From positions 29,209,223 to 29,273,222 of the forward strand of contig CAIIXF020000002.1 of the NCBI GenBank assembly GCA_903813345.2: a stretch of DNA of 64,000 nucleotides, written 5' to 3'. Positions 11,140-23,286 of this stretch are shown piece by piece; position 1 is the stretch's first letter; every line of letters starts with the position of its first letter. Both the position numbers and the translations under genes were made by a program. This DNA is from Owenia fusiformis (Eukaryota > Annelida > Polychaeta > Sabellida > Oweniidae). The notes under the pieces are model-generated. The model had not been told where the DNA came from. It saw only the letters and a program-made list of their open reading frames with translations, and did not search any database.

Positions 11140-11690
11140 TAATAAATGACCTTTTGCGATCAGAATTCAAGTATTTTGTTTATGGATACTGTTGTCATGT
11201 GTTTCGTCTATTGGTATGACATAATATCAGAATATCATTAAATATGATGGAAAGATGAAATTGTGGACACGCAGCAGTTTTAACCTGAAAAGATTATCTC
11301 TTCTTTTATTCAAACTATAGGTCGGATTTTTCCCAGGTATGTCAATTTGACTGGATCATGGGTATATCCTTAAATGTGTGAAGTTTTGACAAAATTCATA
11401 CTAAATATCGATGCCTATAAGCACCCCTGTTTTTTTTTCAAAAATGGGGCGCGGCTTAACCGCTATCTAAATCATGTCAGTAAGATCTTAAACTTGGCAC
11501 GTGCTTAGAATGAATGTTGATCTAGTCAAATCAAATACTTTCGGGAAAAATAAATCAATATACATGTACTGTAGTATGAAATAAAGAAGATAATCTCTCA
11601 AAATCAAACAACTATAGCAGTGTGGCTTAAGTGTGACGTCACGACAAGATAGGATCTATCTGGTGATCGCAAATCATCAATTAAAGCTTC
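11140..11690. mobile_element. Intact copy of a ~0.5-kb dispersed repeat
   Basis: From about CTTTTGCGATCAGAATTC to GGTGATCGCAAATCATCAATT. The same sequence occurs in reverse orientation as two halves at 50578-50844 and 57363-57630, separated by a LINE. It contains TCGATGCCTATAAGC beside a run of T, and TGTGACGTCACGAC near one end. Element class not determined. Confidence 0.8.
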
Positions 11691-12179
11691 TTTTTGTCAA
11701 TAATTCTGTTTAGATTTGCTGAAACAGAGAACCTAGTACAGGGTGGTCCAAAAAATGGGACACTCGTTTTTCAAAAATAAATATTGATTTTGTTGAAAAC
11801 ATGTCATACGAGTATAATATACGAGTGGATAATGATTTTTAATTTGGTTCATCTTAAGTTAAAATTTATTATAATGTCTGTCAACCGGTGTCTATAATGC
11901 AAATGAGGTCATTTTTGGAATACATGTGGGTATAATAATCTTTACTATACATGGTATAACCAGTTTTAACCCTTTGAGTGCCATTGGGCCGATTCGGCCG
12001 ATGGGAAAATGTATGTCGCTAAAGTGCCAAGATCGGCCCAAAATCGGCCCAAAATAACGCGTTTATATACACAGGGAAACATGTCATCAACTGAGAATGA
12101 ATAATCTATTCTTATTTATTTATGTTTGTTTAGATCGGTCTTAATAAATCGACCCGGACTCAGTTTGATTTAAGTTAAT

Positions 12180-12860
12180 TTAACAGACGCTGGGTATCTT
12201 ACAACATCGTATAGTAAATGCGTTTTAACCAAGTTGGCAAGGTTTAATGGAATATCGGCCCGAATATAGTAGATTCAATAATGTCCCCATAAATGGTGAA
12301 TAACACGTTACTGGTCAAGTAATTAAACAAATTGTGTTGCAAACTAACTGAGGTAACTTATTTTATGCTATGAACGCACGTAATTTTTGTATTTTTGCAA
12401 CGCTGATGTCTGTTAGATTGTATCTGTCAACGTAATTTAGTGTACAAATGAAGTAAATACTTGAAATTCGTGTATTGGAAATAAAATATGCATGGATATG
12501 AATGAAACGTAATGTTTGTTTTGTTCATTAAAAATAATTCGACCTGATCTATTCCTCATATACAGTATACAATGTAGTTATATTTTACGAACGCTGGGCA
12601 TCTTACAATATCGAAAAATTAATGCTTATTAACAAGCTTGGCATTCAAGGATTTCGTTAATATTGGCCCAAAATGTTGTCCCTATAAACGTTGATTTGTA
12701 AGTAATTCGTCGCAAATATACCAAAGTCACTTATTTGTAAATGAGCGTATTTCTTATTATACTTTGAACGCATATGATTTTCAGCATTTTAGAACGCTTA
12801 CTGTTGTCTTGAAATTGTAGCGTATTAACGTTTTTGAAACATGAAATTAACTGTAAGAAT
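12180..12860. repeat. ~280-bp direct duplication inside the piggyBac-like element
   Basis: 12184-12460 and 12592-12850 share ACGCTGGG(T/C)ATCTTACAA(C/T)ATCG, CAAG(T/C)TTGGCA and ATATTGGCCC-like blocks in the same order. Confidence 0.65.
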
Positions 12861-14135
12861 GTAAAACATGTATTTATAAATATAATCCATGTGAATATAT
12901 AGAAATGACATTACACATTATGCATAAACTGAAAATAAAAATAAAATACTTTTGGATGTAGAAATGCGAACTGATCATTGATAAAGAGCGTCCGTTTTCG
13001 TGTTTGTACGATGGACGCTGCGGTAGCTAAGTAGGCCTACGTTATGCCTTATTACATGTATTAAACAAATCAAACATTAAATGAGTTAACGTACCATTTC
13101 CTTAGTTTATCTGATTTTAACGTCGTCCATGAACATTATAAAAGGCGATACAATATGTATATTTCGTTGGGTAAATTATTTGTTCCTTCATGAGTATAGC
13201 AAGCAATACGTATACGTTTAGGGGATCTGGATTTACAGATAATATTGCCACAGAATATGCAAACGCTAAGATGATTAAATGCACGAGTAATAAACAGTGT
13301 TTGAATGATTATAAAAATAAAGAATCCTCTATTTAGTTTTGTGTTTATTTAATACAATTAACCTGTTTTACCCTACCAGTGGAGACGATGGGCTCAATTG
13401 CAGTATCATATTGCAGTAAGTACAATGTTAAAGTATTTTACATAAATAAGGGGTTTAAATTTAATAATATGAAATATTTTGTCCTCGATATCGTTTATTT
13501 ATACTCCAGGGCACAAGGGCTGATTACCACCCATTTTACCTGAAATTGTGATTTGCAACAATATACACTACCTCCCTTGTACATAATTTCGGCAATGTTA
13601 AATATAGAGATGGCATCAGAAGAACATATATAAAATAACAATTTACTTGCGTGCATTTAAATTCTACTGCGTGCAATAGAAGATCTAGAGTTTCTAGATA
13701 GCTTTGAAATCTTGCTAACTCTCGTTTTTTCATGTCGCGATTTTAAGAGATTTGCACTTTTTATCTCTAATTTTGATAGCATAATTGAATTTAGTGACAC
13801 GTTTTCTCCAATAATAGCTTTGATTTACACAGTTATGTCATTTAAATCATTTTCTATGACATTTGAAAAAACCAAATCTCCATTGGTGCAGTGCTAAAAT
13901 TCATTCAAAACTTGGCTAATTTGTATGACAACCATCTTGTATTGACAATATTGACAGGGCCATCCTATAGTATGTCATTCGAGTTTCAGACAGATTCAAC
14001 CAACACTTTTTGATAAATCATGAAATCAATTGACTATTGCACGTTTCTAGCATTGAAGTGAATGGAGGTCTGGTCCAAGTAAAGTCAAAGACAAACAAAA
14101 GTGACATTTATTATGTCAGCGTTATTCAGCTATTT

Positions 14136-14614
14136 ACACCCCAGTCACATTTCCTACGGCGACCTTGCGGTCTATCATTTCTGCGGCCAGTAACATTTCT
14201 ACGCTCTGCGCTCTCATACTTTTGCAGTCACATTTCCCACGGCAGCCGCACGGTGAATTTTAAATTTCTGTTGATAAATAATACTTTTTTCATTTTATTT
14301 ACATCGGGACAATTTATAAATGTTATTCATAGTGCTAGGATGTAATATCAAATGAAAAGTGATCGTGAATCATTGACAAATAATGATTCAATCTTGTTGA
14401 GCCAGTTGATTTCTACGGGGACCTCAGAAATGAACAAATATTATAACTCCGAGTTATAATTTCTACGGCGACCCTGCGGCCTGTAAAAAACTGGATACGC
14501 CGTACGGAGGCCGCAAGGCGAGCGTAGTTTTCCTACGCTCGCCGAAGAAATACACTGATTTAATTGATCTGCGGTCGATGCACGGCCTCCGTACGACAAA
14601 TGTGACTGGGGTGT
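14136..14614. mobile_element. MITE nested in the piggyBac-like element
   Basis: Inverted ends ACACCCCAGTCACATTT ... AAATGTGACTGGGGTGT. The interior is much more GC-rich than its host, with repeated TTTCTACGGCGACC-type motifs and a CTACGCTCGCC palindrome near 14520. Confidence 0.8.
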
Positions 14615-14904
14615 TAGAAACTATACAATTACTCCCGTGGGTTCTAAGTTAATAATAATATTTTTAGTTTCACTTATTTTGAGCAAAATACTTTGGGGTT
14701 TAGGTACCCTTCAGACATTCTAGAGGCGAGAATTACATAAAACCAGACAGGTTTTTAGTTTTATTTCATCGTTTTTATATATAACCTCGTCTTCTTGAAT
14801 AATTTTGGATTTGATTCATCCTTTACACTGACGCTTCAAGTATATCTGTTTCAGATTTTAGTCATTATGTGAAACAAAATCGAGAGATGTATGTAATAAG
14901 TGCC

Positions 14905-15345
14905 ATTTCTTACAACTCAGTTTGGAGTCGGAAAAGTGGCTTGAGAATGCAGGAAAACTGACCAATCAGAATGCCAGATTCCTCAGTATTTTTAAAGTGA
15001 ATCTTCGATTATCGAGAAACTTTTTCACGTTCAAATTTCACCTTCTTATCGCACGTGGATGGCTTCAAAAGTGATACCATCGGGAAACTGACAATGTAAG
15101 CTTCACTATGACATTATGCTTTTAGAAATCGATCGAGAAATGGCGGAGAAAAAGACCGAAAAGTGTAATTTCTGTAAAACGTGAGTTTGGGGAGCTAAAG
15201 TGGATTGGGACTGCAAGAAAGTCGGCCAATCAGAACGCAGCATTTCTTCAGTGAAACTTGGCATTCGAGAAATCACCTCTACTCTCTATTTCCCCCATTT
15301 TCTCGTAATTTGGTCATTACAAAAGTGGAACCATCGGAAAGCTAT
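14905..15345. repeat. ~190-bp direct duplication
   Basis: 14905-15100 and 15165-15345 share GAGTTTGG-G-(G/C)..AAAGTGG, GGCCAATCAGAA-GC and GTGG/GATACCATCGG-AA in the same order. A further short duplication, AAGGTTAGACTTTCAC with ATCGCCTCCCTA, lies at 16595 and 16728. Confidence 0.6.
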
Positions 15346-17930
15346 TGTTCCGAGCAAAACCATGGTCTTATTTATTTCGAAGTCTATCAATCAACAGCAG
15401 AGTTAAAGACTAATAAATTCCATTTTTATACAGCCAGTTTAGAGCAAAAAAGTGGATTCAGACTGTTACAACTTTATGCAAATTAGCTAGACGTATCTAG
15501 GTTAGTAGCCCACGTATGTGGATTAGTAGGTTTGTTCTGTCAAGGCCGCGCATGTATCAATGCATAAGCAAATATCCATTTCAGCATACTTTGAACCGTA
15601 CCTTACGTGTTCTTTCACGGAATCCACGTAGATTGAAAAATGCTGACATATTTGGTCATTTCTATTTATTACACCTTAATTCGTATGATAGAATAGCGGG
15701 GATATTGTTTTTTCCATCTGAAAATGTACAAATGTACTTCAACATTGGTTGGGGAAAGATTTGTACATCAAACAAACTTCATTCAAATACATGAAGAAAT
15801 AAACTCATATATTATTATAATTCTTGAAACCTCTGTTGCAGTTGCACGCAAAGACAAGAAGACTTTATTTCATGTATTTGGTTCTATAATACTTGCATAA
15901 TCAACTGCATGCCTGTATGTACCTCCATGCAGAAACCATATTTTAGGACTATAGTTTTTTGTGGATAATGACAAATATTCTACTATTTTCCGTATTATCT
16001 CCGAAGGAAAACTGAATCTTTCACAGATTTCACATCGCAAACATTATCTCGAAATATAGTTGACAATGCTTTTGGCCATACTAACTGACTAATAATTAAT
16101 ACATCTTGTTGATAAACGATGGAATCAGACTATGTTCGGCCTATTGTCATAATTAAAACAATCAGTCATTTCAATCATTTTATGCTATGGGCTTTAAATA
16201 TTGTTTATCCAAAGTAAAATTGGTTGTCTGAGTACGTTTGAGATCGGCGTTTAGCGCATTACACTACGTTGAAGCCTGGGCGATATAAAAATGACTTTTT
16301 CATTTATACCAGGTGATGGATGGAATCAGACCATGTTCGGTCTATTTTCGCAATTAACAAATCAGTCATTTAAATCATATATCAAAAGTATAATTGGTTG
16401 ACTGAGGACGTTTGAGATATCAGTCATTTAAATCATTTAATGCTATAGGCTAATTTGGAATATAAAAATATAAAATTGGTTGTCTGAGTACGTTTAAGAT
16501 TTCAAACAGTATACTTTCAATAGAAAATAAAAATGGATTAGAGCAGTATTGATTATTTTTAAATTTATAAGGAAAAAACCATCTCCGCTTGTAAGGTTAG
16601 ACTTTCACCAGGCCGTCATCGCCTCCCTAGATATCCAGCATGAAAAAAGTGCATTTTAATATCATACAGAGATGGTTGCTCAATGCTAATATAATTTATA
16701 ATGAAAATAATGCAGCTCTGCTTTCAAGGTTAGACTTTCACATGGCCTTCATCGCCTCCCTAATAGATATTCATCATTGACCAGCCGATCTTGAGGGTTG
16801 GGAAAGTTCCTGGAAGGCGGGAAAAGGACTGCTGCGTTTCTATTTGTAGTGATAGAGATGCAGGCAGGAGGACTAAATTCCGTAATGCATGCGCCAAGTG
16901 TGCCAAGGGTCTTCACTTGGACTGTTGCAGACACCACGTGTGCTGAAAATACTAACAGACTAGCATATTGACATGATTCATTCATTATAATATAACGTAA
17001 TTGATAAGATGTGGCTTATACATTGTACATACTATTTTGTTGGTCACTTGTTTCGCATGTTACTAGCTTCACGTTTACGATCTATACTAACAAGTACAAG
17101 AAGGCTTTCACAATTAAACCATGGTTCATTATACACATCACACAATATGTTCTGCCAATTAAAGTTAGCCTGAATTTCTATGAATTTGAATTATCCTGAT
17201 ATTGTATATTTATTCATTATTTTTGTACATAGCATGTATATTGTTCGTATATGCTGAATTTCTTTAATTTGAAAGAAGGAATTATAAAAGAAAGAGGATA
17301 AATATTTGTATCATATTTTAATTTGAATTATTGTTTTAAAATATTTAATAAGCTACGCCAAATGTGTTGCGCAAGAACGGGCGCATTACTAAAAGTTTAG
17401 TTTTCAAAGTTTTTTTCTTTCAACCGTGCGATATTTCCAATGTTAATTTTAGCTATAAAACCCCTCTAAGAACTGAAATATGTATTGATTAAGTGACGTT
17501 CAACATGTTACCATAGTAACTAAAAGTGAAAATAAAGCATTTTAACACTTGCAATATCATCAAGATAGATACCATTGGAAGAAATATCATGGAGTGGAAA
17601 AAACATAAAAATCGATTTTTTCATTAATATTATAGTCATTTCCGTGGCATTTTGACGTCATAACAATTCCAAAACCCCACGGCACTCAAAGAGTTAATTA
17701 TTAGCATTAATTATACTATTATTAGCATTAATTATACTATAGTTAGCTGTAATAACAGCCAAGACAGACCAATTATCATTCATCATGTAAGAAACTACAA
17801 CCTCAGAAAGGATGAGGTCAAAAAGAAAATTTCCAGTTTTTGGAGAGAAAAAATAAAAATTAAAAGAAAAAATTCTATGCTTCCCCAGAGGCTAATAAAC
17901 TTCCCCTGTCATTTGCCTCAGAGTAATAAA

Positions 17931-18131
17931 CTGTACATCTGCTTCATTTGGTGCTACTTATTTTGGCAAATTTGCTGTTTTAAACATTTGGTAGCTACTT
18001 AATTTGGTGGACTTGCAACATTACAATGCACTAATGGTACTACTTTATATGGTACTAAAATTGCAGAGGAATTTGGCAGATACTTAATTTGGCAGACTTT
18101 AATACAGCTGCCAAATTAAGTCAAAGCACAG
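17931..18131. mobile_element. MITE with CTGT...ACAG ends and TTTGGCA repeats
   Basis: Begins CTGTACATCTGCTTCATTTG and ends CAAATTAAGTCAAAGCACAG. Built from ACTTAATTTGGCAGA-type units; related in style to the 7374 element. Confidence 0.6.
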
Positions 18132-18329
18132 TAACTAGTCCTGGTTTTACTGTAACGTCCTAAGTAGGTGCCCTTTGGGGAATGACCAATGCCAAGAATA
18201 ATGCAACATTTAGCCAGATACAGACATGGAAAATTAGTCTGCTAAATTCAATGCCCCGTATAAGAATTGAACGTAACACCCTCAGATAAAAGGCCTGATG
18301 CTCCACAAGCTAGCCAAAGCTAAGGCTAA

Positions 18330-18893
18330 AGCTTTGTATTCACAAACGCAACTTTCCAGTGCCAGCTACCATAAATAAAATAAAATAAATAAATAAATAA
18401 AAAAATAAAAAAGACTGCCAGCTACCAGATTTACCTACTATTTCATGATCAACTCATTTAAAAATGAATGGAATAGTAGTAGGTACTATTCATATTTAAA
18501 AGAGTTGCCTAAAGATGATTGGTTAATCTGGTAGCCTACAGCCAAAAGTCGGATATATCCGTCACTCTGGGTATTCAAGAGGTTAAATATGAATAGTACC
18601 TGCCATGCTTCCTGTTAGCTACCATCTTTTCCTTCACACCCGGTCGCCGAGCTAAATAACGAGTTAATCTGCCTATTTAACAGCATGTAACAATGACCTG
18701 TGTTTTCTTTGCCAATGCAAACGAGTGCCTTTATTATATCGATCCTTTCATTGGCATAAAAAGTCATGTGATCACTGATCACTGTTCGTCGACTGATGGG
18801 TTGTTCGGAATTACAACTTCAAAATGACAGGTTAATTTATCAAAATAAAAAGGTTAATCCGGTAGCTGCTATTTGCATTCACGAATACAAGCT
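18330..18893. mobile_element. Foldback element with AGCTTTGTATTCAC ends
   Basis: Left AGCTTTGTATTCACAAACGC and right reverse complement AGCTTGTATTCGTGAATGC, then inverted AGCTACC(A/G)GATT(T/A)ACC copies inside. A (AAAT)n microsatellite (18371-18412) interrupts the left arm. Confidence 0.65.
18371..18412. repeat. AAAT/AAAAT microsatellite
   Basis: Simple run of AAATA/AAAT units. Confidence 0.9.
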
Positions 18894-19106
18894 AAGATAG
18901 ATGAAGTAGCAACTTGCTATATAGGGTTGCTACACAAGCATGATAATTAAGCATATGCGATTATAATTACTCGATCCATCATGAAGAAATGATATAATAA
19001 CAAAGCATGTTGCTTGTTGATGTACAGATGTAATGAGAATCTGAATTCACCTAGCACTGCAGTTAGTTTTTATGCAGTTCATCCGTAGGGCAATACTGTA
19101 TGCAGG

Positions 19107-19200
19107 CCCATAGCCAGGGGGGGGGGGGGGGGGTTGAGCGAAGTAAACCCCCATGGCAAAATCTGGCCATGGGACTGGTATGTTATGACTCTGGGGTGAT
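19107..19200. mobile_element. Partial copy of the GTAGCCAGG/poly-G MITE family
   Basis: Starts GCCCATAGCCA followed by an 18-G run and GAGCGAAGTAAACCCCCATGG. The right end is not clear. Confidence 0.5.
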
Positions 19201-19435
19201 TCAGGGAATAACCAAAGTAGGTGGTAGTGTAATAAGCCAGATATACAGACATGCAACAATTTATACAAAATTCAACATCCAATATGGGGGATGAACCAAA
19301 TTACACCCTCATATCGAAAGCTTGATGCTTTACTGAAGAGCTACTAAGGCTATAGGGTAGTTATGCTGCTCAGGGTTTTATCGTATGATCTGTAAAATAA
19401 AGGTCTCTGATTGGTCAGTTCTTGTTCTGTACCAA

Positions 19436-19528
19436 TCTGAATTGCTACTGAGGTTGTCCCCGTTGATCATCTCCGTCGTAATACAGAAAGTATTGGTACG
19501 GAGGGGACAATCTCAGTAGCAATACAGA
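19436..19528. mobile_element. Short foldback MITE
   Basis: TCTGAATTGCTACTGAGGTT facing AATCTCAGTAGCAATACAGA; the paired arms extend through TGTCCCC/GGGGACA. Confidence 0.75.
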
Positions 19529-19550
19529 GGATCACACAATAAAAACGCTA

Positions 19551-19680
19551 TTGAATGAATTGAAGTGCAATACAGGATATATTCTGTTTCGATATTCTGT
19601 ATTGGCACTCAACTTCGTCTCGTTCAAATACAAAATTTCTCGAACAGAATATATCCTGTATTGCACTTCAAATCATTCAA
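19551..19680. repeat. Long near-perfect hairpin
   Basis: Arms of about 43 bp (TGAAGTGCAATACAGGATAT then ATTCTGTTTCGA, and its reverse complement) around a ~45-bp loop. Confidence 0.85.
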
Positions 19681-20776
19681 AAACTTATAGTATTACCCAA
19701 GAGGCCTTTAACGAACTTTACCTTCAAATAACACTGAATGAAATCATGACTGACGTGAGCTTACCTAATTAAATATATTATTTATAAGTTTATAGACATT
19801 GACTTGAACACTACGTTTCTATTAATCTGATACAAGCATGTTGCATGTTTTATACAAAGGCGGGCTGAATAATATAAATAAAATTACATTGTATCATTTA
19901 TTGACTCTTTAGATGTCATGACCTGACATATTAGTCATTACAAAATGAATATATTGTACCACACTATACTACATGTAAGTCTAAGCTATCATAATATATA
20001 CAATTTATACAAAAACTTGTTATTTACATATATTACAATATACTTTATGTGTGATGCACCCAAAATGCTAATCTCCAGGCAAGTTTAAGTTTTTGAATGA
20101 TTTTGTAATTTAACTTCCAACTTGCTTCTGAACAACTGACTAATGAAACCTTGGGAAAAGTGGCATCTTGTTCAGAAATTCACAAGAGACCGTTGATTGC
20201 CAAATCCGCATCTCAATAACTTTCATTTATTAACTTAATGCTACTTGTATTTATTTGCAAAAATAAATTCTTAGCAAATACAATATTAGCCACTCTTGGC
20301 GTATAGTTTGCTTTATTCCTGCATTGCCATATTTCTATCTTTCCGTTTCATTTGAAAACAAATTTGATAATTATTCGTGGAAAAAAACATGTCTGTTTCC
20401 ATGGCAATTCTTGCCTCAATTGCATTTTTTTTTTAATATTCTGACTAATTTTGTTGCATTTCTTGCATTATCTTGTTTTCTATACAAATTAGAGTGTCAA
20501 CTAAATGTGGATTTAAACCATTCCTTGCTAATTCCACTCTTTTCCAAAGAATACTGCGACATTTTCCTCATGCATCGTCAAGGTTACAGTAACTTCAAGA
20601 ATACATTTGTCAATCATTTCCAAATGTTATATCATTCCACAAGCAATAAGTAGTGTATTTACAGTCTAGTATGTTGTTGAATTAGCATAAATTGATGAAA
20701 CGCAGAGTGTAGTTGACATTCTATATTTTAAGAAATCGGGTACTGGATGACATTCACCACTGATAATCTGATATCA
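19681..20776. other. No feature seen
   Basis: AT-rich intronic sequence; a 109-codon open frame at 20324-20653 has no recognisable motif and looks like chance. Confidence 0.45.
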
Positions 20777-20940
20777 GGCCTGTAGCTTTTACCAAGGGGG
20801 GGGGGGGGCACTTTTCAAAAAATTCCAGAGGGTTCACATTTTGCAACTTTGGCCTGAAATCACTTAAAAAGTGCTTGGAATGGTGAAGAACTGCATGATT
20901 TTGACCGAGCCAGGGAGTGGGAGGGGGGGGGGGGGGGGGT
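20777..20940. mobile_element. GTAGCCAGG/poly-G MITE copy
   Basis: Contains GCCTGTAGCTTTTACCAAGG, a G run, CACTTAAAAAGTGCT and ACTGCATGATTTTGA, as in the copies at 46735 and 50386; a second G run closes it. Confidence 0.65.
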
Positions 20941-21236
20941 TAACATCCCGAACCCTTCTAGCTTGGATATAAGTTATGACTTTTCAAGAAGGATTCAATG
21001 AATTAGAAATATATATAATTGTAGATTTATCTTTCCTTATACTGGTAACCTATTTGAGGGCCTTTTCCATGGCAACCTGCAGCTGGTAGTCAATGAGTAA
21101 CAAATTATAGGGGTCCACATTCAGGAACCTGTTGTATGCATAATAATAAATACAGTAAGACCTGTCTAAGCGGAACACCTTTGGTACCTTTAAAAAGTGA
21201 TCTACATGGAAGATTTTCCACTTATACCAGGTCGTT

Positions 21237-22270
21237 CAATAAGTTCACGGAAAAATGCTCTCATTTCAAAGATTTAAGATATTTTCTCATGAAATGTTCA
21301 CACAATGTGTAAAAAATACTTTCTGATTGATTCTTAAAATATCAGCATCTCTTATTTGATTGGTCAAAAATAAAGGTTACTATGGTAACTTGACTTTTGG
21401 GTAGGCGGGGCACTTTTTACGTCACACAATTTACCATTGCAGAAAATCTATCAATATGTGCAAATGAAGGATCCCTATTTTTTTATTTGTTCTTATTCAA
21501 ATTACAAATGTTGTGAAATTGATGTTCATTGTTTGCATGAACATTTCTGAAATCCTGCTAGTCAATGCTGTACCAGTGGGCCAGAAAATCAGCAAAAAGT
21601 AATGCTATGGTAAGTTGATTAAAACCTAACTCTAAATTTTTCCATCGGGATAATGCAGCCGATCACACTGGTAATATGGTGCAGGAAACCATCACAAATA
21701 ACTGGCAAAATAGATGGCAAAGCTGCCCCAAGTTACATACTCTCCAGATGAGACAATCCTTGATTTTGCTGTTTTCACTAGGATGAAGGATCAACTAAGA
21801 GGTGCACTTTATGGAACAGTGAAACAACTTTCGACTGCAATCCAGATGGGCCTTCAAACAAGTTTTCCAGATGGCTTCAGAGCATGGTATCGTCAATGGG
21901 TTGAATGCAAGCGACTGTGCATTAAACATGAGAAAGAATATTTATAAAACCTTATGGGACAATAGTTGTGACTATTACATTAAGTAGTAGTATGTACAAG
22001 TAGAAAGCGGAGGAGAAATTCATGTGATATACTCATAAATTGCCTACTATTCTGTTTTCTGAATGAATAATGTGACGTAAAAAGTGCCCCGCCTACCCAA
22101 AAGTCAAGTTACCATAGTAAACCTTATTTTTGACCAATCTAATTAGAGATGCTGATATTTTGAGAATCAATCAGAAAGTATTTTTTATACATTGTGTGAA
22201 AATTTGATGAGAAAATATCAAAAAACTTTGAAATGAGAGCATTTTTCCATGAACTTATTGAACGACCTGG
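21237..22270. mobile_element. Internally deleted mariner-like transposon with ~200-bp inverted repeats
   Basis: Ends CCAGGTCGTTCAATAAGTTC and its reverse complement, with TA on both sides. The arms stay nearly identical for about 200 bp (through CAAGTTACCATAGTAA and AAAGTGCCCCGCCTACCC), unusually long for mariner. The middle keeps the end of a transposase. Confidence 0.9.
21640..21947 (+). pseudogene. mariner transposase C-terminal remnant
   Basis: Two frames carry mariner signatures. FHRDNAADHT (from 21640) corresponds to the family's LHHDNARPHT block with the second catalytic Asp. After a frame change, YSPDETILDF, then MKDQLRGALY, and WVECKRLCIKHEKEYL ending in a stop at 21947, correspond to YSPDLAPSDF, the LKEHLRG region and the usual C-terminus. 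The N-terminal half, including the HTH domains and first Asp, is absent, and the frame break makes it non-functional. Confidence 0.85.
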
Positions 22271-22440
22271 TAGAGGTTCATTTTTATAAAAAACATCAAA
22301 TTATTTGGTCTTGGGACTCTTAAAAGTGCTCCACTAACCAAGGTTTCCCACTTCCAGGTGTTTTACTTTACAGGTTTCACTGTAGTGTGTTTCCTTGAAG
22401 CATAACAATCTACAGTATATAACATTTGTGCTATTATATA

Positions 22441-22636
22441 CAGTGATCTCACCAGCATTAAAGCAAGTGGGCGCAGTACCCACCTAATATTTTGAAAATA
22501 GGCGTGCACCCACCTGAACTTCTTTTTTGTACCCACTTGAAAATGAGAAAAATTGGCATACTTTGACAAATTTTGGTCTGAATTGTAAAAATGAGAATTC
22601 TGCACCCACCTGAAAAAAATCCTGGGGAGATCACTG
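22441..22636. mobile_element. MITE with CAGTGATCTC ends
   Basis: CAGTGATCTCACCAG ... CTGGGGAGATCACTG enclose repeats of GCACCCACCTGAA. Reverse-orientation copies lie at 48999-49204 and 46412-46675. The CAGTG-type terminus resembles hAT elements, but no 8-bp duplication is clear. Confidence 0.75.
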
Positions 22637-22823
22637 ATATATTTGAATTCTGATTATACTTAATAATGTTGAATTTCAATGAACAAAATTTTCAGGAAAT
22701 CGATCCAAAGAAGCAATCTTGTCAGTAAGGATATGTGACAACATTTTTCTTAATGAAGTCAATGTAACTTTTCAAAGAAGGCAACTTCTATATATATGTA
22801 TTTTTTCATAAAGAAGTACTTAC

Positions 22824-22873
22824 ATTTTTTCTACTTCACTCGATGTCTTTTTAACATAATCATCATGTTCCGG
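22824..22873 (-). CDS. MGAT4: MGAT4 exon 5: 50-nt micro-exon
   Basis: Encodes about residues 193-208 plus two bases. The acceptor is TTTTTCAG|CCGG and the donor AAAT|GTAAGT. The peptide PEHDDYVKKTSSEVEK corresponds to TDIDYVHGVVANLEK in vertebrate MGAT4A. The terminal AT joins the G that opens exon 6 to make Met. It sits isolated between introns of about 12.9 kb and 12.7 kb, so it would be easy to miss by automated prediction. A 21-bp minisatellite starts 100 bp upstream. Confidence 0.93.
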
Positions 22874-22973
22874 CTGAAAAATAAGAAAAGAAAAATATAA
22901 TTTGTATCAATTAAGAGAAAATTGCATTTTACAATTTGAACATAATAAGACAAGTAAACAAGCAAACACTGTA

Positions 22974-23286
22974 TAAGATGAAAATACAGCAATATAAGAT
23001 GAAAATACAGCAATATAAGATGAAAATACAGCAATATAAGATGAAAATACAGCAACATAAGATGAAAATACAGCAATATAAGATGAAAATACAGCAATAT
23101 AAGATGAAAATACAGCAATATAAGATGAAAATACAGCAACATAAGATGAAAATACAGCAATATAAGATGAAAATACAGCAATATAAGATGAAAATACAGC
23201 AATATAAGATGAAAATATAGCAATATAAGATGAAAATACAGCAATATAAGATGAAAATATAGCAATATAAGATGAAAATACAGCAA
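22974..23286. repeat. 21-bp minisatellite, about 15 copies
   Basis: Unit CAATATAAGATGAAAATACAG, very uniform (occasional CAACAT and ATATAG variants). The length is a multiple of three, so long artefactual frames run through on both strands. It lies 100 bp upstream of MGAT4 exon 5. Confidence 0.95.

Larger units (their letters stand above)
11970..17693. mobile_element. piggyBac-like 5.7-kb element without transposase
   Basis: Starts CCCTTTGAGTGCC and ends GGCACTCAAAGAG, flanked on both sides by TTAA (11966-11969, 17694-17697). TTAA targets and CCC(T)TTG...TGCC ends are hallmarks of the piggyBac superfamily. The left end carries repeats of CGGCCCAAAAT. No transposase frame or DDD region was recognised in 5.7 kb of AT-rich DNA, so it is non-autonomous or thoroughly decayed. 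It contains internal duplications and a nested MITE. Confidence 0.8.
21153..22382. mobile_element. TA-flanked element with CAGTAARACCTGT ends, host of a mariner
   Basis: CAGTAAGACCTGT at the left and ACAGGTTTCACTG at the right, each bordered by TA. Its interior is split by the mariner at 21237-22270. Related ends occur at 26638-27472 and 48385-48567. Confidence 0.7.

Noticed and set aside
14037-14345. Plus-strand frame with SHFLRRPCGLSFLRPVTF repeats
   Set aside because: It is a translation of the TTTCTACGGCGACC repeats of a MITE.
20324-20653. 109-codon plus-strand frame
   Set aside because: AT-rich, hydrophobic by composition, no motif; antisense to a MGAT4 intron without splice context.
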